14,402 bases of DNA, taken from the NCBI GenBank assembly GCA_022840405.1, contig JALHJR010000045.1, positions 1 to 14,402 of the forward strand, given 5' to 3'. The notes under the pieces were generated by a model, which was not told the DNA's origin, did no database searches, and worked only from the letters and a program-made list of their open reading frames with translations. The position numbers and the translations under genes were made by a program. Shown piece by piece: positions 6,397 to 13,244 of this stretch (position 1 is its first letter; every line of letters starts with the position of its first letter). Source of the DNA: Tepidanaerobacter acetatoxydans_A (GTDB taxonomy: Bacteria; Bacillota; Thermosediminibacteria; Thermosediminibacterales; Tepidanaerobacteraceae).

Positions 6397-7893
6397 ATGA
6401 GAAAGTATTTTTTATTATGCCTTACGATTTTTATCATAGGTATAAGTATCTTAATACCCATAAAGGGACAAGCAATGTATCTTATTCCGGATAAAATAAG
6501 AGTGGGCCTTTACTATGACAGCTCAGCACGCAGTTCATATCAATTATATTCAGGCAGTGGGTTTAGAGTGGGATTTACGACAGATCTATCAGTAATAAGT
6601 CTCTCCGATAAATTATTAAAGGTTTATGGCGCAAATTCAATGGATTTTGTGCCTAAAAAAAATAATATAAGAGATAAAAACATCGCTATGGAATATGCAT
6701 CACAATTAGCACAGATGGGTATTGAAAGTTACTTGATTTTTGATGATGACTGGTCAGTTTGGACTAAAAGTTCAAATAAAACTACAATTTCAAGTGATTT
6801 TGACTTAGTTGTAGTTAAAGGAGACTCTCAAAATCCTGGGCTTATTTTCCATAGCACGATAGACAAACCGATATTTTTATCAAGTAGTAACACGACAAGT
6901 CCAATAGCAATTGAAGGTCGACAGTATCGTGGCATACTTGAGATGGGCTTGATTTCAGGAAAAAGTATTCAAGTAGTAAATGAACTGGGATTAGATGAAT
7001 ACTTATATGGTGTTGTCCCTGGGGAAATGCCACCAAACTGGCATATCGAAGCCTTAAAAGCCCAGGCAGTAGCAGCCAGGACTTATGCAGTTGCGAATCT
7101 ATCTAAATGGCAAAAATATGGTTTTGATGTTGATGCAAGCCCCAGCGATCAACTTTACGGCGGTTATGATGTTGAAGATGCTAGAACCAATCAGGCAGTT
7201 GATGAAACAAAAGGGCAAATTATTATTTATGATGAAAACCCCATTACCGCTTTTTACCATGCTGATAGTGGCGGAAGGACAGAAGCATGTAGAGATGTCT
7301 TCGGCTTAGACTTACCATATTTACAACCAGTAGATGATATAGTCGATGTAAATTCTCCATATTCAAATTGGGAGATACACTTATCAGCAGATGATATCAG
7401 CGAGCGTGCAAAAGCTGTTATGCAATCTGTAGGTGAAATTAATGAAGTTTCCATAATTGAAAACACTTTAGCCGGTAGGGTCAAGAAACTATTGGTGAAA
7501 GGCAAGTCGGGAGAAGTTATAATTGAAAACAGCAATATCAGAAGTGTGCTTCAATTAAAGAGCAATTTCTTTAATATTTCAGGAGGATCGAAACTTGATG
7601 TTGTTTCAATAACAGGGGATGGAATAAAGAAAAATGTTAAATTAAATGGAAAAAATATTATAGCACAGGAAGGGTTAAGCCACATCTCGACGGGGTATGC
7701 TTCTATTGCAGGTGCTAATTTATTTAGAAATATTAATCTTAATACCACCGACAATACATATATATTCTATGGCCACGGCTATGGACATGGAGTAGGAATG
7801 AGCCAGTGGGGAGCCAAAGCCATGGCAGAAAATGGGTATAATTATACTGAGATTTTGTCACACTATTATACAGATGTCGAGATAGCATTATAA
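6397..7893 (+). CDS. SpoIID/LytB-domain peptidoglycan lytic protein
   Basis: This 498-residue exported protein has an N-terminal signal or anchor (about 4-22). Its long N-terminal region (about 33-125) has the beta-strand character of a SPOR-like unit, and the SpoIID/LytB domain runs from about 175 to the end. The family core is clear: EYLYGVVPGEMPPNWHIEALKAQ with Glu210 as the likely catalytic residue, AVAARTYA (224-231), HADSGGRTE (288-296) and the terminal GHGYGHGVGMSQWGA (459-473). SpoIID of Bacillus and Clostridioides is a lytic transglycosylase that cleaves denuded glycan strands during forespore engulfment. It could be the engulfment enzyme or a paralogue; B. subtilis SpoIID is shorter and encoded elsewhere, so I give no symbol. 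AGGAGG (6378-6383) is 13 bases from the ATG, unusually far, but an in-frame stop at 6391 rules out an earlier start. Confidence 0.85.
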   Translation: MRKYFLLCLTIFIIGISILIPIKGQAMYLIPDKIRVGLYYDSSARSSYQLYSGSGFRVGFTTDLSVISLSDKLLKVYGANSMDFVPKKNNIRDKNIAMEYASQLAQMGIESYLIFDDDWSVWTKSSNKTTISSDFDLVVVKGDSQNPGLIFHSTIDKPIFLSSSNTTSPIAIEGRQYRGILEMGLISGKSIQVVNELGLDEYLYGVVPGEMPPNWHIEALKAQAVAARTYAVANLSKWQKYGFDVDASPSDQLYGGYDVEDARTNQAVDETKGQIIIYDENPITAFYHADSGGRTEACRDVFGLDLPYLQPVDDIVDVNSPYSNWEIHLSADDISERAKAVMQSVGEINEVSIIENTLAGRVKKLLVKGKSGEVIIENSNIRSVLQLKSNFFNISGGSKLDVVSITGDGIKKNVKLNGKNIIAQEGLSHISTGYASIAGANLFRNINLNTTDNTYIFYGHGYGHGVGMSQWGAKAMAENGYNYTEILSHYYTDVEIAL

Positions 7894-7929
7894 ACATAAA
7901 CTATAGCAGTTTTAGAAAGAAGTGTAAAA

Positions 7930-8955
7930 ATGAAGCTCGAAGATTTTGACTTTGATTTGCCGGAAGAACTAATAGCTCAAGAACCGATAAAAGACCGCTC
8001 GAAATCTAGATTGTTGGTTTTAAATAAAACCACAGGAGAGATTGAACATAAAATTTTTGAAGATGTAGTTAACTACTTTGAGCAAGGTGATTGTTTGGTA
8101 TTAAATAATACCAAAGTTATACCTGCTAGATTAATTGGATACCGTAAAAAAACTAATGGCAAAATTGAGGTAGTGCTTTTAAAGTCTATTGGTAGTGATA
8201 CATGGGAAGTTCTAGTAAAACCAGGGCATAAAGCTCGCATAGGTGATGAAGTTATTTTTGGCGATGGCCGTCTAATTGCTAAGATAATCGACGATACTGA
8301 CTTTGGTGGTAGAATTGTTAAGTTTCTTTATAGCAATTCCTTTGAAGAAATTCTTAATGAGTTAGGCCAAATGCCTACACCACCTTATATTAAGAAGAAA
8401 TTACAAGACAAGAACCGATATCAAACTGTATATGCTCAGGTTCCGGGATCAGCTGCTGCTCCGACGGCAGGGCTTCACTTTACGGAAGAACTTTTAAAAA
8501 AAATAAAAGAAAAAGGTATTTCTATAGTTTTTATTACACTTCATGTCGGACTAGGGACTTTCAGGCCTGTAAAAGTTGAGAATATCGAAGAACATAAAAT
8601 GCATGCGGAATATTACGAAATAAGCAATAAAACTGCCGAAGTAATAAATTCTACGAGACAAGCCGGCAGAAAAGTGTTTGCAGTTGGTACTACTTCGACC
8701 CGAACTTTGGAAACAGTTGCCGATGTAAACGGACAGATAAAGCCCGGCAGCGGTTGGTCTGACATATTTATCTATCCGGGCTATAACTTTAAAGCCATAG
8801 ACGGCCTTATAACTAACTTCCACCTTCCTAAATCTACCCTTATAATGCTTGTCAGTGCTTTTGCCGGAAGGGAAAAGATTTTAAACGCGTACAAAGAGGC
8901 AGTAAGTGAGCGATACCAGTTTTTTAGTTTTGGTGATGCAATGTTAATAATGTAA
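7930..8955 (+). CDS. queA: S-adenosylmethionine:tRNA ribosyltransferase-isomerase QueA
   Basis: QueA transfers and isomerises the ribosyl part of S-adenosylmethionine onto preQ1 in tRNA to form epoxyqueuosine, the step after Tgt. The 341-residue protein is of normal length. Family signatures are FDFDLPEELIAQEP at the N-terminus, LVLNNTKVIPARL (56-68), VPGSAAAPTAGLHFTEELL (171-189), HVGLGTFRPV (205-214) and TNFHLPKSTLIMLVSAFAG near the C-terminus. The ribosome binding site (AGAAAGAAG) is weak. queA and tgt are neighbours in many Firmicutes; here one membrane-protein gene lies between them. I found no preQ1-I riboswitch pattern upstream. Confidence 0.95.
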   Translation: MKLEDFDFDLPEELIAQEPIKDRSKSRLLVLNKTTGEIEHKIFEDVVNYFEQGDCLVLNNTKVIPARLIGYRKKTNGKIEVVLLKSIGSDTWEVLVKPGHKARIGDEVIFGDGRLIAKIIDDTDFGGRIVKFLYSNSFEEILNELGQMPTPPYIKKKLQDKNRYQTVYAQVPGSAAAPTAGLHFTEELLKKIKEKGISIVFITLHVGLGTFRPVKVENIEEHKMHAEYYEISNKTAEVINSTRQAGRKVFAVGTTSTRTLETVADVNGQIKPGSGWSDIFIYPGYNFKAIDGLITNFHLPKSTLIMLVSAFAGREKILNAYKEAVSERYQFFSFGDAMLIM

Positions 8956-8965
8956 GGTGGGTTAT

Positions 8966-9613
8966 GTGAAAATGAAAATATCTTCGAGGATTGCAAAGGC
9001 TGTTATTATATTAGAAGCTATATTGGCATTCTTGCTTGCTATTGGTGTTGTTATAGGTTCTGCTGATATTTTACGATATTTCAAAATTATATATTATACG
9101 CCTGTATTAGAAACATTTTCGGTAATGCAGACTTTTTTAGGGCATATCCTAACATTGGTAATTGGTTTAGAGCTTGCGGTGATGCTGGTTAGACATACTC
9201 CTTCAAGCGTAATTGAGGTTTTACTATATGCAATAGCTCGCAAAATAATAATTGAATCTAAAAACATGTTTGATATAGTTTTAGGAATAGTTGCAATAGG
9301 TGGCTTGCTTTTTATTAATAAACATTTCGATCCGGCAAGAACCTTTATTACAGACATAAATATTGTTAACCCTGCCACTCTTGTTAGCGACTTAAACAAA
9401 AAGTTAAAAATTAATATTCCTGAAAGCCTTGGCAATACTATAGGTGGCGTGGTATCAAAAGTTTGCCAAGAAAGCGGTGAAAAGCTGGTAGAGGGTAAGA
9501 GCCTAAGAATTGCTGATGCCGAAATCACTATCCTATCTATGGACGGCGAATTAATCAGAGAATTAAAGGTAATAAAGCGTGAAGAAGAGGATGATTTACA
9601 CTATGAAATTTAA
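8966..9613 (+). CDS. PsiE-like membrane protein of unknown function
   Basis: The 215-residue product has membrane segments at about 11-31 and 56-75, a helical stretch at about 82-96 and another segment at about 102-118, followed by a soluble tail of roughly 95 residues. The segment LTLVIGLELAVMLVRHTPSSVIEVLLYAIARKIIIE (written in part; 62-97) follows the PsiE (phosphate-starvation-inducible E) family pattern of LEL, a short polar stretch, then an A-I-A-R-K helix. The role of PsiE is not established. The tail (about 150-205, with GGVVSKVCQESGEKLVEGKSL in two parts at 160-180) looks like a small alpha/beta domain I cannot name. Start: GTG 8966 follows AAGGTGGG (8954-8961); ATG 8972 and GTG 8957 are alternatives. 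It begins 10 bases after queA and its end overlaps tgt by 11 bases, so it is surely in that operon. Confidence 0.6.
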   Translation: MKMKISSRIAKAVIILEAILAFLLAIGVVIGSADILRYFKIIYYTPVLETFSVMQTFLGHILTLVIGLELAVMLVRHTPSSVIEVLLYAIARKIIIESKNMFDIVLGIVAIGGLLFINKHFDPARTFITDINIVNPATLVSDLNKKLKINIPESLGNTIGGVVSKVCQESGEKLVEGKSLRIADAEITILSMDGELIRELKVIKREEEDDLHYEI

Positions 9614-10721
9614 TGTTTTAAAAAAGTCTGCAAATACTTCAGCAAGATTAGGAGAACTCGAAACCCTCCATGGAAGTTTTGCAACTCCTGTATTTATGCC
9701 TGTTGGCACACAAGCTACTGTTAAAACCATGACTCCGGATGAACTAAAGGAAATAGGTGCAAAAATAATATTAAGCAATACGTATCATTTATATTTAAGG
9801 CCGGGTCATGAACTTATTAGGGAGGCAGGAGGATTACATAAGTTTATGAATTGGGACTGCTCTATTTTGACAGATAGCGGAGGCTTTCAGGTTTTTAGTT
9901 TGGGAGAATTGCGAAAGATAGATGAGGAAGGAGTAACTTTTCGCTCACATGTAGACGGTTCGATTCACTTTATTGGTCCTGAAACATCCATAGAAATACA
10001 AAATGCTCTCGGCAGCGATATAATGATGGCTTTTGATGAGTGTATTCCTTATCCTGCTACCTTTGAATATGTTCTAAGTTCTGTTGAAAGAACTACAAGG
10101 TGGGCCGAAAGATGTCAAAAGGCACATAATAACATAGATACTCAGACATTGTTTGGAATTGTGCAAGGTGGAGTTTATAAAGAATTAAGAAGAAAAAGTG
10201 CCATGGATATAGTGTCACTTGGATTTGAAGGTTATGCGATTGGTGGGCTGAGTGTAGGTGAACCTAAAAAAGAAATGTATGAGATGTTAGATTTTACAGT
10301 TCCACTTCTCCCTGACGATAAACCCAGATATTTGATGGGGGTTGGGACACCTGAGGATTTATTTGAAGGAGTTATTAGAGGCATAGATATGTTTGACTGT
10401 GTCTTACCTACACGCATTGCAAGACATGGCACTGTATTTACAAAAAAGGGAAAACTCGTTGTTCGAAATGCAGCTTACGCCAGAGATTTTACGCCGCTTG
10501 ATCCAAGCTGCGATTGTTATGCGTGTAAAAACTTTACTCGTGCTTATATTCGCCACCTGATTAATGTCGGTGAAATATTGGGCATAAGACTGACTACGAT
10601 ACATAATCTACATTTTCTTCTAACACTAATGCAAGAGATACAAAAAGCAATTGAAGGCGACTATTTACTGGAATTAAAGGATGAGTTTTATGCAAACTTT
10701 AGAATATTGCAATATATGTAA
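9603..10721 (+). CDS. tgt: tRNA-guanine transglycosylase Tgt
   Basis: Tgt exchanges guanine 34 of GUN-anticodon tRNAs for preQ1. The 372-residue protein starts MKFNVLKKSANTSARLGELE and shows TPVFMPVGTQATVKTM, the DSGGFQVFSL pocket (Asp91 as general base), FDCVLPTR with nucleophile Asp265, and the zinc site Cys303, Cys305, Cys308 and His334 (CDCYAC, then IHNLHF). Spacing between these residues agrees with the Zymomonas enzyme. The ATG at 9603 is chosen over in-frame ATG 9591 and GTG 9579 because it gives the usual N-terminus; GAAGAGG (9584-9590) lies about 12 bases before it. The start overlaps the end of the PsiE-like gene, implying coupled translation. Confidence 0.95.
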   Translation: MKFNVLKKSANTSARLGELETLHGSFATPVFMPVGTQATVKTMTPDELKEIGAKIILSNTYHLYLRPGHELIREAGGLHKFMNWDCSILTDSGGFQVFSLGELRKIDEEGVTFRSHVDGSIHFIGPETSIEIQNALGSDIMMAFDECIPYPATFEYVLSSVERTTRWAERCQKAHNNIDTQTLFGIVQGGVYKELRRKSAMDIVSLGFEGYAIGGLSVGEPKKEMYEMLDFTVPLLPDDKPRYLMGVGTPEDLFEGVIRGIDMFDCVLPTRIARHGTVFTKKGKLVVRNAAYARDFTPLDPSCDCYACKNFTRAYIRHLINVGEILGIRLTTIHNLHFLLTLMQEIQKAIEGDYLLELKDEFYANFRILQYM

Positions 10722-10893
10722 TTAAATTTTTATATAAAAACGAAAAAAGCAACTAAATAATGCTGCACAATAAACCCGATTTTTAAAAAATAATTAATAT
10801 CAAATTACCGGAATAAAAAGGATTTCTTATTTTGACCTAGAACTAAATAAATATCTAAATAAATATTTTAATTGAAAGGATGGAATCAAAAAA
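10722..10893 (+). promoter_or_regulatory. AT-rich spacer with weak promoter and 12-bp tandem repeat before yajC
   Basis: This gap separates the queA-tgt set from the export genes. TTGACC (10832-10837) is a good -35, but no strong -10 follows at the right distance; TAAATA (10856-10861, 18-nt spacer) is the best. CTAAATAAATAT is exactly repeated in tandem at 10843-10854 and 10855-10866, across this putative promoter. AACTAAATAA occurs at 10751-10760 and 10841-10850. No convincing terminator follows tgt; only a short TTTTTA/TAAAAA palindrome is near its stop. Confidence 0.35.
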
Positions 10894-11181
10894 ATGAATA
10901 CAGCAACATTTATGCAGCAGTTTGGGCCGATTATAATCATTTTTGCAATTTTTTATTTCTTAATAATTCGGCCACAACAAAAGCGCGAAAAAGAGCGCAG
11001 AGATATGCTTTCGAGCTTGAAAGAAGGTGACGATGTTATAACGGTAGGAGGTATATATGGCAAAATTCTTAACATAAAAGATGATGTAATTACTCTTGAT
11101 GTTGGTGATAAGATAAAATTAAAAGTGACGAGAACGGCCATTGGGAACATATTAAAGAAAAGGGAAAAAACTGAAGATTAA
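10894..11181 (+). CDS. yajC: Preprotein translocase accessory subunit YajC
   Basis: YajC is a small membrane protein that associates with SecDF and SecYEG. The 95-residue product has one membrane helix (about 9-25) ending in the family motif IIRPQQKREKER, followed by a basic cytoplasmic beta-rich domain with LKEGDDVITVGGIYGKI (about 43-59) and a charged end. AAAGG (10875-10879) sits somewhat far from the ATG. A strong hairpin closes the gene 6 bases after its stop. Nearness to secD-secF is the normal arrangement, but here two small genes intervene. Confidence 0.92.
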   Translation: MNTATFMQQFGPIIIIFAIFYFLIIRPQQKREKERRDMLSSLKEGDDVITVGGIYGKILNIKDDVITLDVGDKIKLKVTRTAIGNILKKREKTED

Positions 11182-11187
11182 TCATGG

Positions 11188-11224
11188 TGATAAAAAGCAA
11201 GAGAAAATCTCTTGCTTTTTATCA
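11188..11224 (+). terminator. 17-bp hairpin terminator after yajC
   Basis: Arms 11188-11204 and 11208-11224 are perfect reverse complements (AAAAAGCAAGAGA against TCTCTTGCTTTTT at the core) with a three-base loop. As in the sleB terminator, the T-run is within the descending arm. Confidence 0.85.
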
Positions 11225-11272
11225 TATTCTACTTCCTTTTAAATAGATTATAATAAAAGGAGGTAGATTGAT

Positions 11273-11656
11273 ATGAAAGCATCAGCAGATAGCAAAAAAA
11301 TAGACTTTATAAGAATCTTAAAAGGTGTTGTTAGGGCGTATTTATTTACTTTATTCCTATTTCTAATATTAGCCTTATTAATATATTTTACAAGTGTTTC
11401 TGAAAGCATTATTCCAAAAGCTGTTATTATTATAAGTGCTTTTAGTATTTTTTTAAGCGGCATTGATGTTACAAGGAACATAGATAGCATGGGATGGCTG
11501 CATGGGGGGCTAATAGGCTTTTTGTATATTGCGATTTTATTGATGCTAAGTTTTTTAATTGTGCCATCATTTTACTTTAAATGGAATATCGCAATTGACC
11601 TTTTTCTGGGGTTTCTTACGGGAGTCTTGGCAGGAATATTGGGAGTAAATATTTAA
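11273..11656 (+). CDS. TIGR04086-type four-helix membrane protein
   Basis: The 127-residue product is almost wholly membrane-embedded, with predicted helices at about 20-40, 47-66, 76-98 and 106-126 and a short charged N-terminus. Its size, helix layout, GWLHGGLIGFLY segment (about 74-85) and place between yajC and the SCIFF gene fit the TIGR04086 family, which is found mainly in Clostridia near SCIFF and sec genes. Its function is unknown. A full AAAAGGAGGT (11255-11264) precedes the ATG at an ideal distance. It follows the yajC terminator; no upstream promoter is convincing, so leak-through from yajC is possible. Confidence 0.7.
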   Translation: MKASADSKKIDFIRILKGVVRAYLFTLFLFLILALLIYFTSVSESIIPKAVIIISAFSIFLSGIDVTRNIDSMGWLHGGLIGFLYIAILLMLSFLIVPSFYFKWNIAIDLFLGFLTGVLAGILGVNI

Positions 11657-11662
11657 TTTTTC

Positions 11663-11707
11663 TTTTCAAGACCAGCATTTTATGCTATAATATACTAAGA
11701 TTATAGC
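11663..11707 (+). promoter_or_regulatory. Promoter of the SCIFF gene with overlapping inverted repeat
   Basis: TTTTCA (11663-11668), a 17-nt spacer and TATAAT (11686-11691) preceded by TG (extended -10, TGCTATAAT) form a good vegetative-type promoter. GCTATAAT (11684-11691) is mirrored exactly by ATTATAGC (11700-11707) eight bases later, so an 8-bp inverted repeat spans the -10 box and the expected start near 11698. This is the layout of a repressor site, although one arm is partly dictated by the -10 consensus. Confidence 0.6.
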
Positions 11708-11727
11708 GATGGAAGGAGAAACTAGTA

Positions 11728-11877
11728 ATGAAACACATAATACCCTTACATAAAGGCTGCTTGAACAAAAAGGAAGATCTTATATATAAAGGCTGTGGAG
11801 AATGTCAATCTTCGTGCCAGTCAGCTTGTAAGACCTCGTGCACTGTAGCCAATCAGGTATGTTCTAAGGAAAAATAA
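11728..11877 (+). CDS. scfA: SCIFF (six-cysteines-in-forty-five-residues) ranthipeptide precursor
   Basis: This 49-codon gene has the near-invariant SCIFF C-terminal half: GCGECQSSCQSACKTSC followed by TVANQVC. It starts with the typical MKHI. SCIFF precursors are modified by a radical SAM maturase (ScfB/CteB type) that makes thioether links between Cys sulfur and downstream residues. From my memory of the C. thermocellum peptide (Cys32 to Thr37), the equivalent link here would be Cys34 to Thr39. Cysteines are at 11, 23, 26, 30, 34, 38 and 45. That is seven; Cys11 lies in the leader half and is additional to the canonical six. GGAAGGAGAAA (11711-11721) is an excellent ribosome binding site. 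The gene has its own promoter and terminator, and no maturase gene lies next to it: secD follows directly. The mature product's function is unknown. Confidence 0.93.
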   Translation: MKHIIPLHKGCLNKKEDLIYKGCGECQSSCQSACKTSCTVANQVCSKEK

Positions 11878-11899
11878 AGGGCCTGTAAGGCCTTTTTTT
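11874..11899 (+). terminator. Rho-independent terminator of the SCIFF gene
   Basis: AAAGGGCC (11876-11883) pairs with GGCCTTTT (11889-11896) across a five-base loop, with one G-T pair, and seven T residues (11893-11899) complete it. It overlaps the stop codon region, so the transcript ends right after the 49-codon frame and secD is not read from this promoter at full strength. Confidence 0.75.
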
Positions 11900-11919
11900 A
11901 TGTGCATAATTCAAGTTTG

Positions 11920-11949
11920 TTGACAACTAAATAAAACCGGATATATAAT
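11920..11949 (+). promoter_or_regulatory. Strong sigma-A promoter of secD-secF
   Basis: A perfect TTGACA (11920-11925), an 18-nt spacer and a perfect TATAAT (11944-11949) make this the best promoter in the window. The start would fall near 11956, about 35 bases before the secD ATG. The decamer AACTAAATAA (11925-11934) lies between the two boxes and is also found at the putative yajC promoter. Confidence 0.85.
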
Positions 11950-11990
11950 TAAGATTGCATCAATGTAAAGAATGGGGGAAAGGACCTAAG

Positions 11991-13232
11991 ATGAATTCAC
12001 AAACAAAAAGCCTCATAAAAATTGCCGCTATAGTCATTGTTGCAGCTATTTTAGCATATGCGACGCTATATGGTTTCCAAATAGCCGGATATAAGATTAT
12101 CCCTATAAAAGAATCCATAAAACTGGGCCTTGATTTGCGAGGTGGTGTGTCGGTCCTACTTGAAGCTAAGCCAAAGCCTGGTGAAAAAGTAACCGATGAA
12201 AAAATGACAGGAGCGGAAAACGTTATACGTAGCAGAATCGACCAACTGGGAGTCACAGAACCTGTTATAGTAAGGCAAGGAGATACCAGGATTTTAGTAG
12301 AGCTTCCAGGAGTGGAAGATTCGCAGAGAGCGTTAGAAATTATTGGTAAAACAGCATCACTTCAATTTGTCGGGCCTGACAATGAGGTTATTCTGACTGG
12401 AGATAACGTCAAAGATGCAAAAGCAGTTTATGGCCAGCAGAATGAACCAATGGTAAGCTTGAAGTTTGACTCTGAGGGTGCAAAAAAATTTGCTAAAGCA
12501 ACAGAGAAATATTTAAAACAGCCTATTGCTATAGTACTGGATGAACAACTAATATCGGCTCCCACTGTCGAAGATGTAATAACAAACGGTGAAGCGTTTA
12601 TAACCAATATTCAAAGCATTGAAAATGCTGCAGAATTAGCTGCACTTATAAGAGCGGGTGCTTTACCGGTTGATCTTGAGCAACGTCAGGTAACGACTGT
12701 AGGGCCAACTTTGGGTGCAGATTCGCTGAATAAAAGTTTAAAAGCCGGTTTAATCGGAGTAACTTTGGTTTTCTTGTTTATGTTGTTTTATTACAGAATC
12801 CCTGGTCTAATAGCAGATTTTTCTTTATTGGTATATATAATGCTTGTATTGACAATTTTTTCAGCAATAGGTGCAACATTGACATTGCCGGGTATTGCGG
12901 GTTTTATCCTTTCAATAGGTATGGCTGTGGATGCAAATGTATTAATTTCTGAAAGGGTGAAAGAAGAACTGAGAAATGGTAAAACTTTAAGAGCTGCAGT
13001 AGATGCCGGATTTCACAGGGCTCTTACCACAATTATTGATTCAAACATAACTACAATTATAGCAGCTGTTGTTCTTTTGTATTTTGGAACTGGGCCGATA
13101 AAAGGCTTTGCAGTTACTTTGATAATAGGTATTGCAGTTAGTATGTTTACAGCAATAACAGTAACCAGGGTGATATTGATAAATTTGGTTAATACGCGGT
13201 TATTTACAAACAAAAAACTTTTTGGCGTATAA
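11991..13232 (+). CDS. secD: Protein translocase subunit SecD
   Basis: SecD works with SecF as an RND-type, ion-driven partner of SecYEG that helps pull preproteins across the membrane. The 413-residue protein has helix 1 at about 9-31, GLDLRGGVSVLLE (46-58), the periplasmic P1 head with TASLQFVG (121-128), and five further helices from about 250, with TTVGPTLGADSL (235-246) before helix 2. GMAVDANVLISERVKEEL (310-327) contains conserved Asp314. It is shorter than the E. coli protein, as usual for Firmicutes. The ATG at 11991 follows AAAGGA (11979-11984) and begins at the basic N-terminus. An in-frame TTG at 11955 is nearly at the transcription start and is unlikely. The 3-base-scale gap to secF indicates coupling. 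Confidence 0.95.
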   Translation: MNSQTKSLIKIAAIVIVAAILAYATLYGFQIAGYKIIPIKESIKLGLDLRGGVSVLLEAKPKPGEKVTDEKMTGAENVIRSRIDQLGVTEPVIVRQGDTRILVELPGVEDSQRALEIIGKTASLQFVGPDNEVILTGDNVKDAKAVYGQQNEPMVSLKFDSEGAKKFAKATEKYLKQPIAIVLDEQLISAPTVEDVITNGEAFITNIQSIENAAELAALIRAGALPVDLEQRQVTTVGPTLGADSLNKSLKAGLIGVTLVFLFMLFYYRIPGLIADFSLLVYIMLVLTIFSAIGATLTLPGIAGFILSIGMAVDANVLISERVKEELRNGKTLRAAVDAGFHRALTTIIDSNITTIIAAVVLLYFGTGPIKGFAVTLIIGIAVSMFTAITVTRVILINLVNTRLFTNKKLFGV

Positions 13233-13244
13233 GAGGTGGAAAAA

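Noticed and set aside
9094..9528. 144-codon complement frame
   Set aside because: It is antisense to the PsiE-like gene, which has a ribosome binding site, a membrane-protein pattern and operon spacing; the reverse frame is a codon-bias shadow.
11249..11254. TATAAT before the TIGR04086-type gene
   Set aside because: It directly abuts the Shine-Dalgarno sequence, so transcription would start inside or after the ribosome binding site; it also has no good -35.
11874..11990. A short or broken maturase gene between the SCIFF gene and secD
   Set aside because: The interval is only 113 bases, filled by a terminator, the secD promoter and its leader; there is no CxxxCxxC motif or residual coding sequence.
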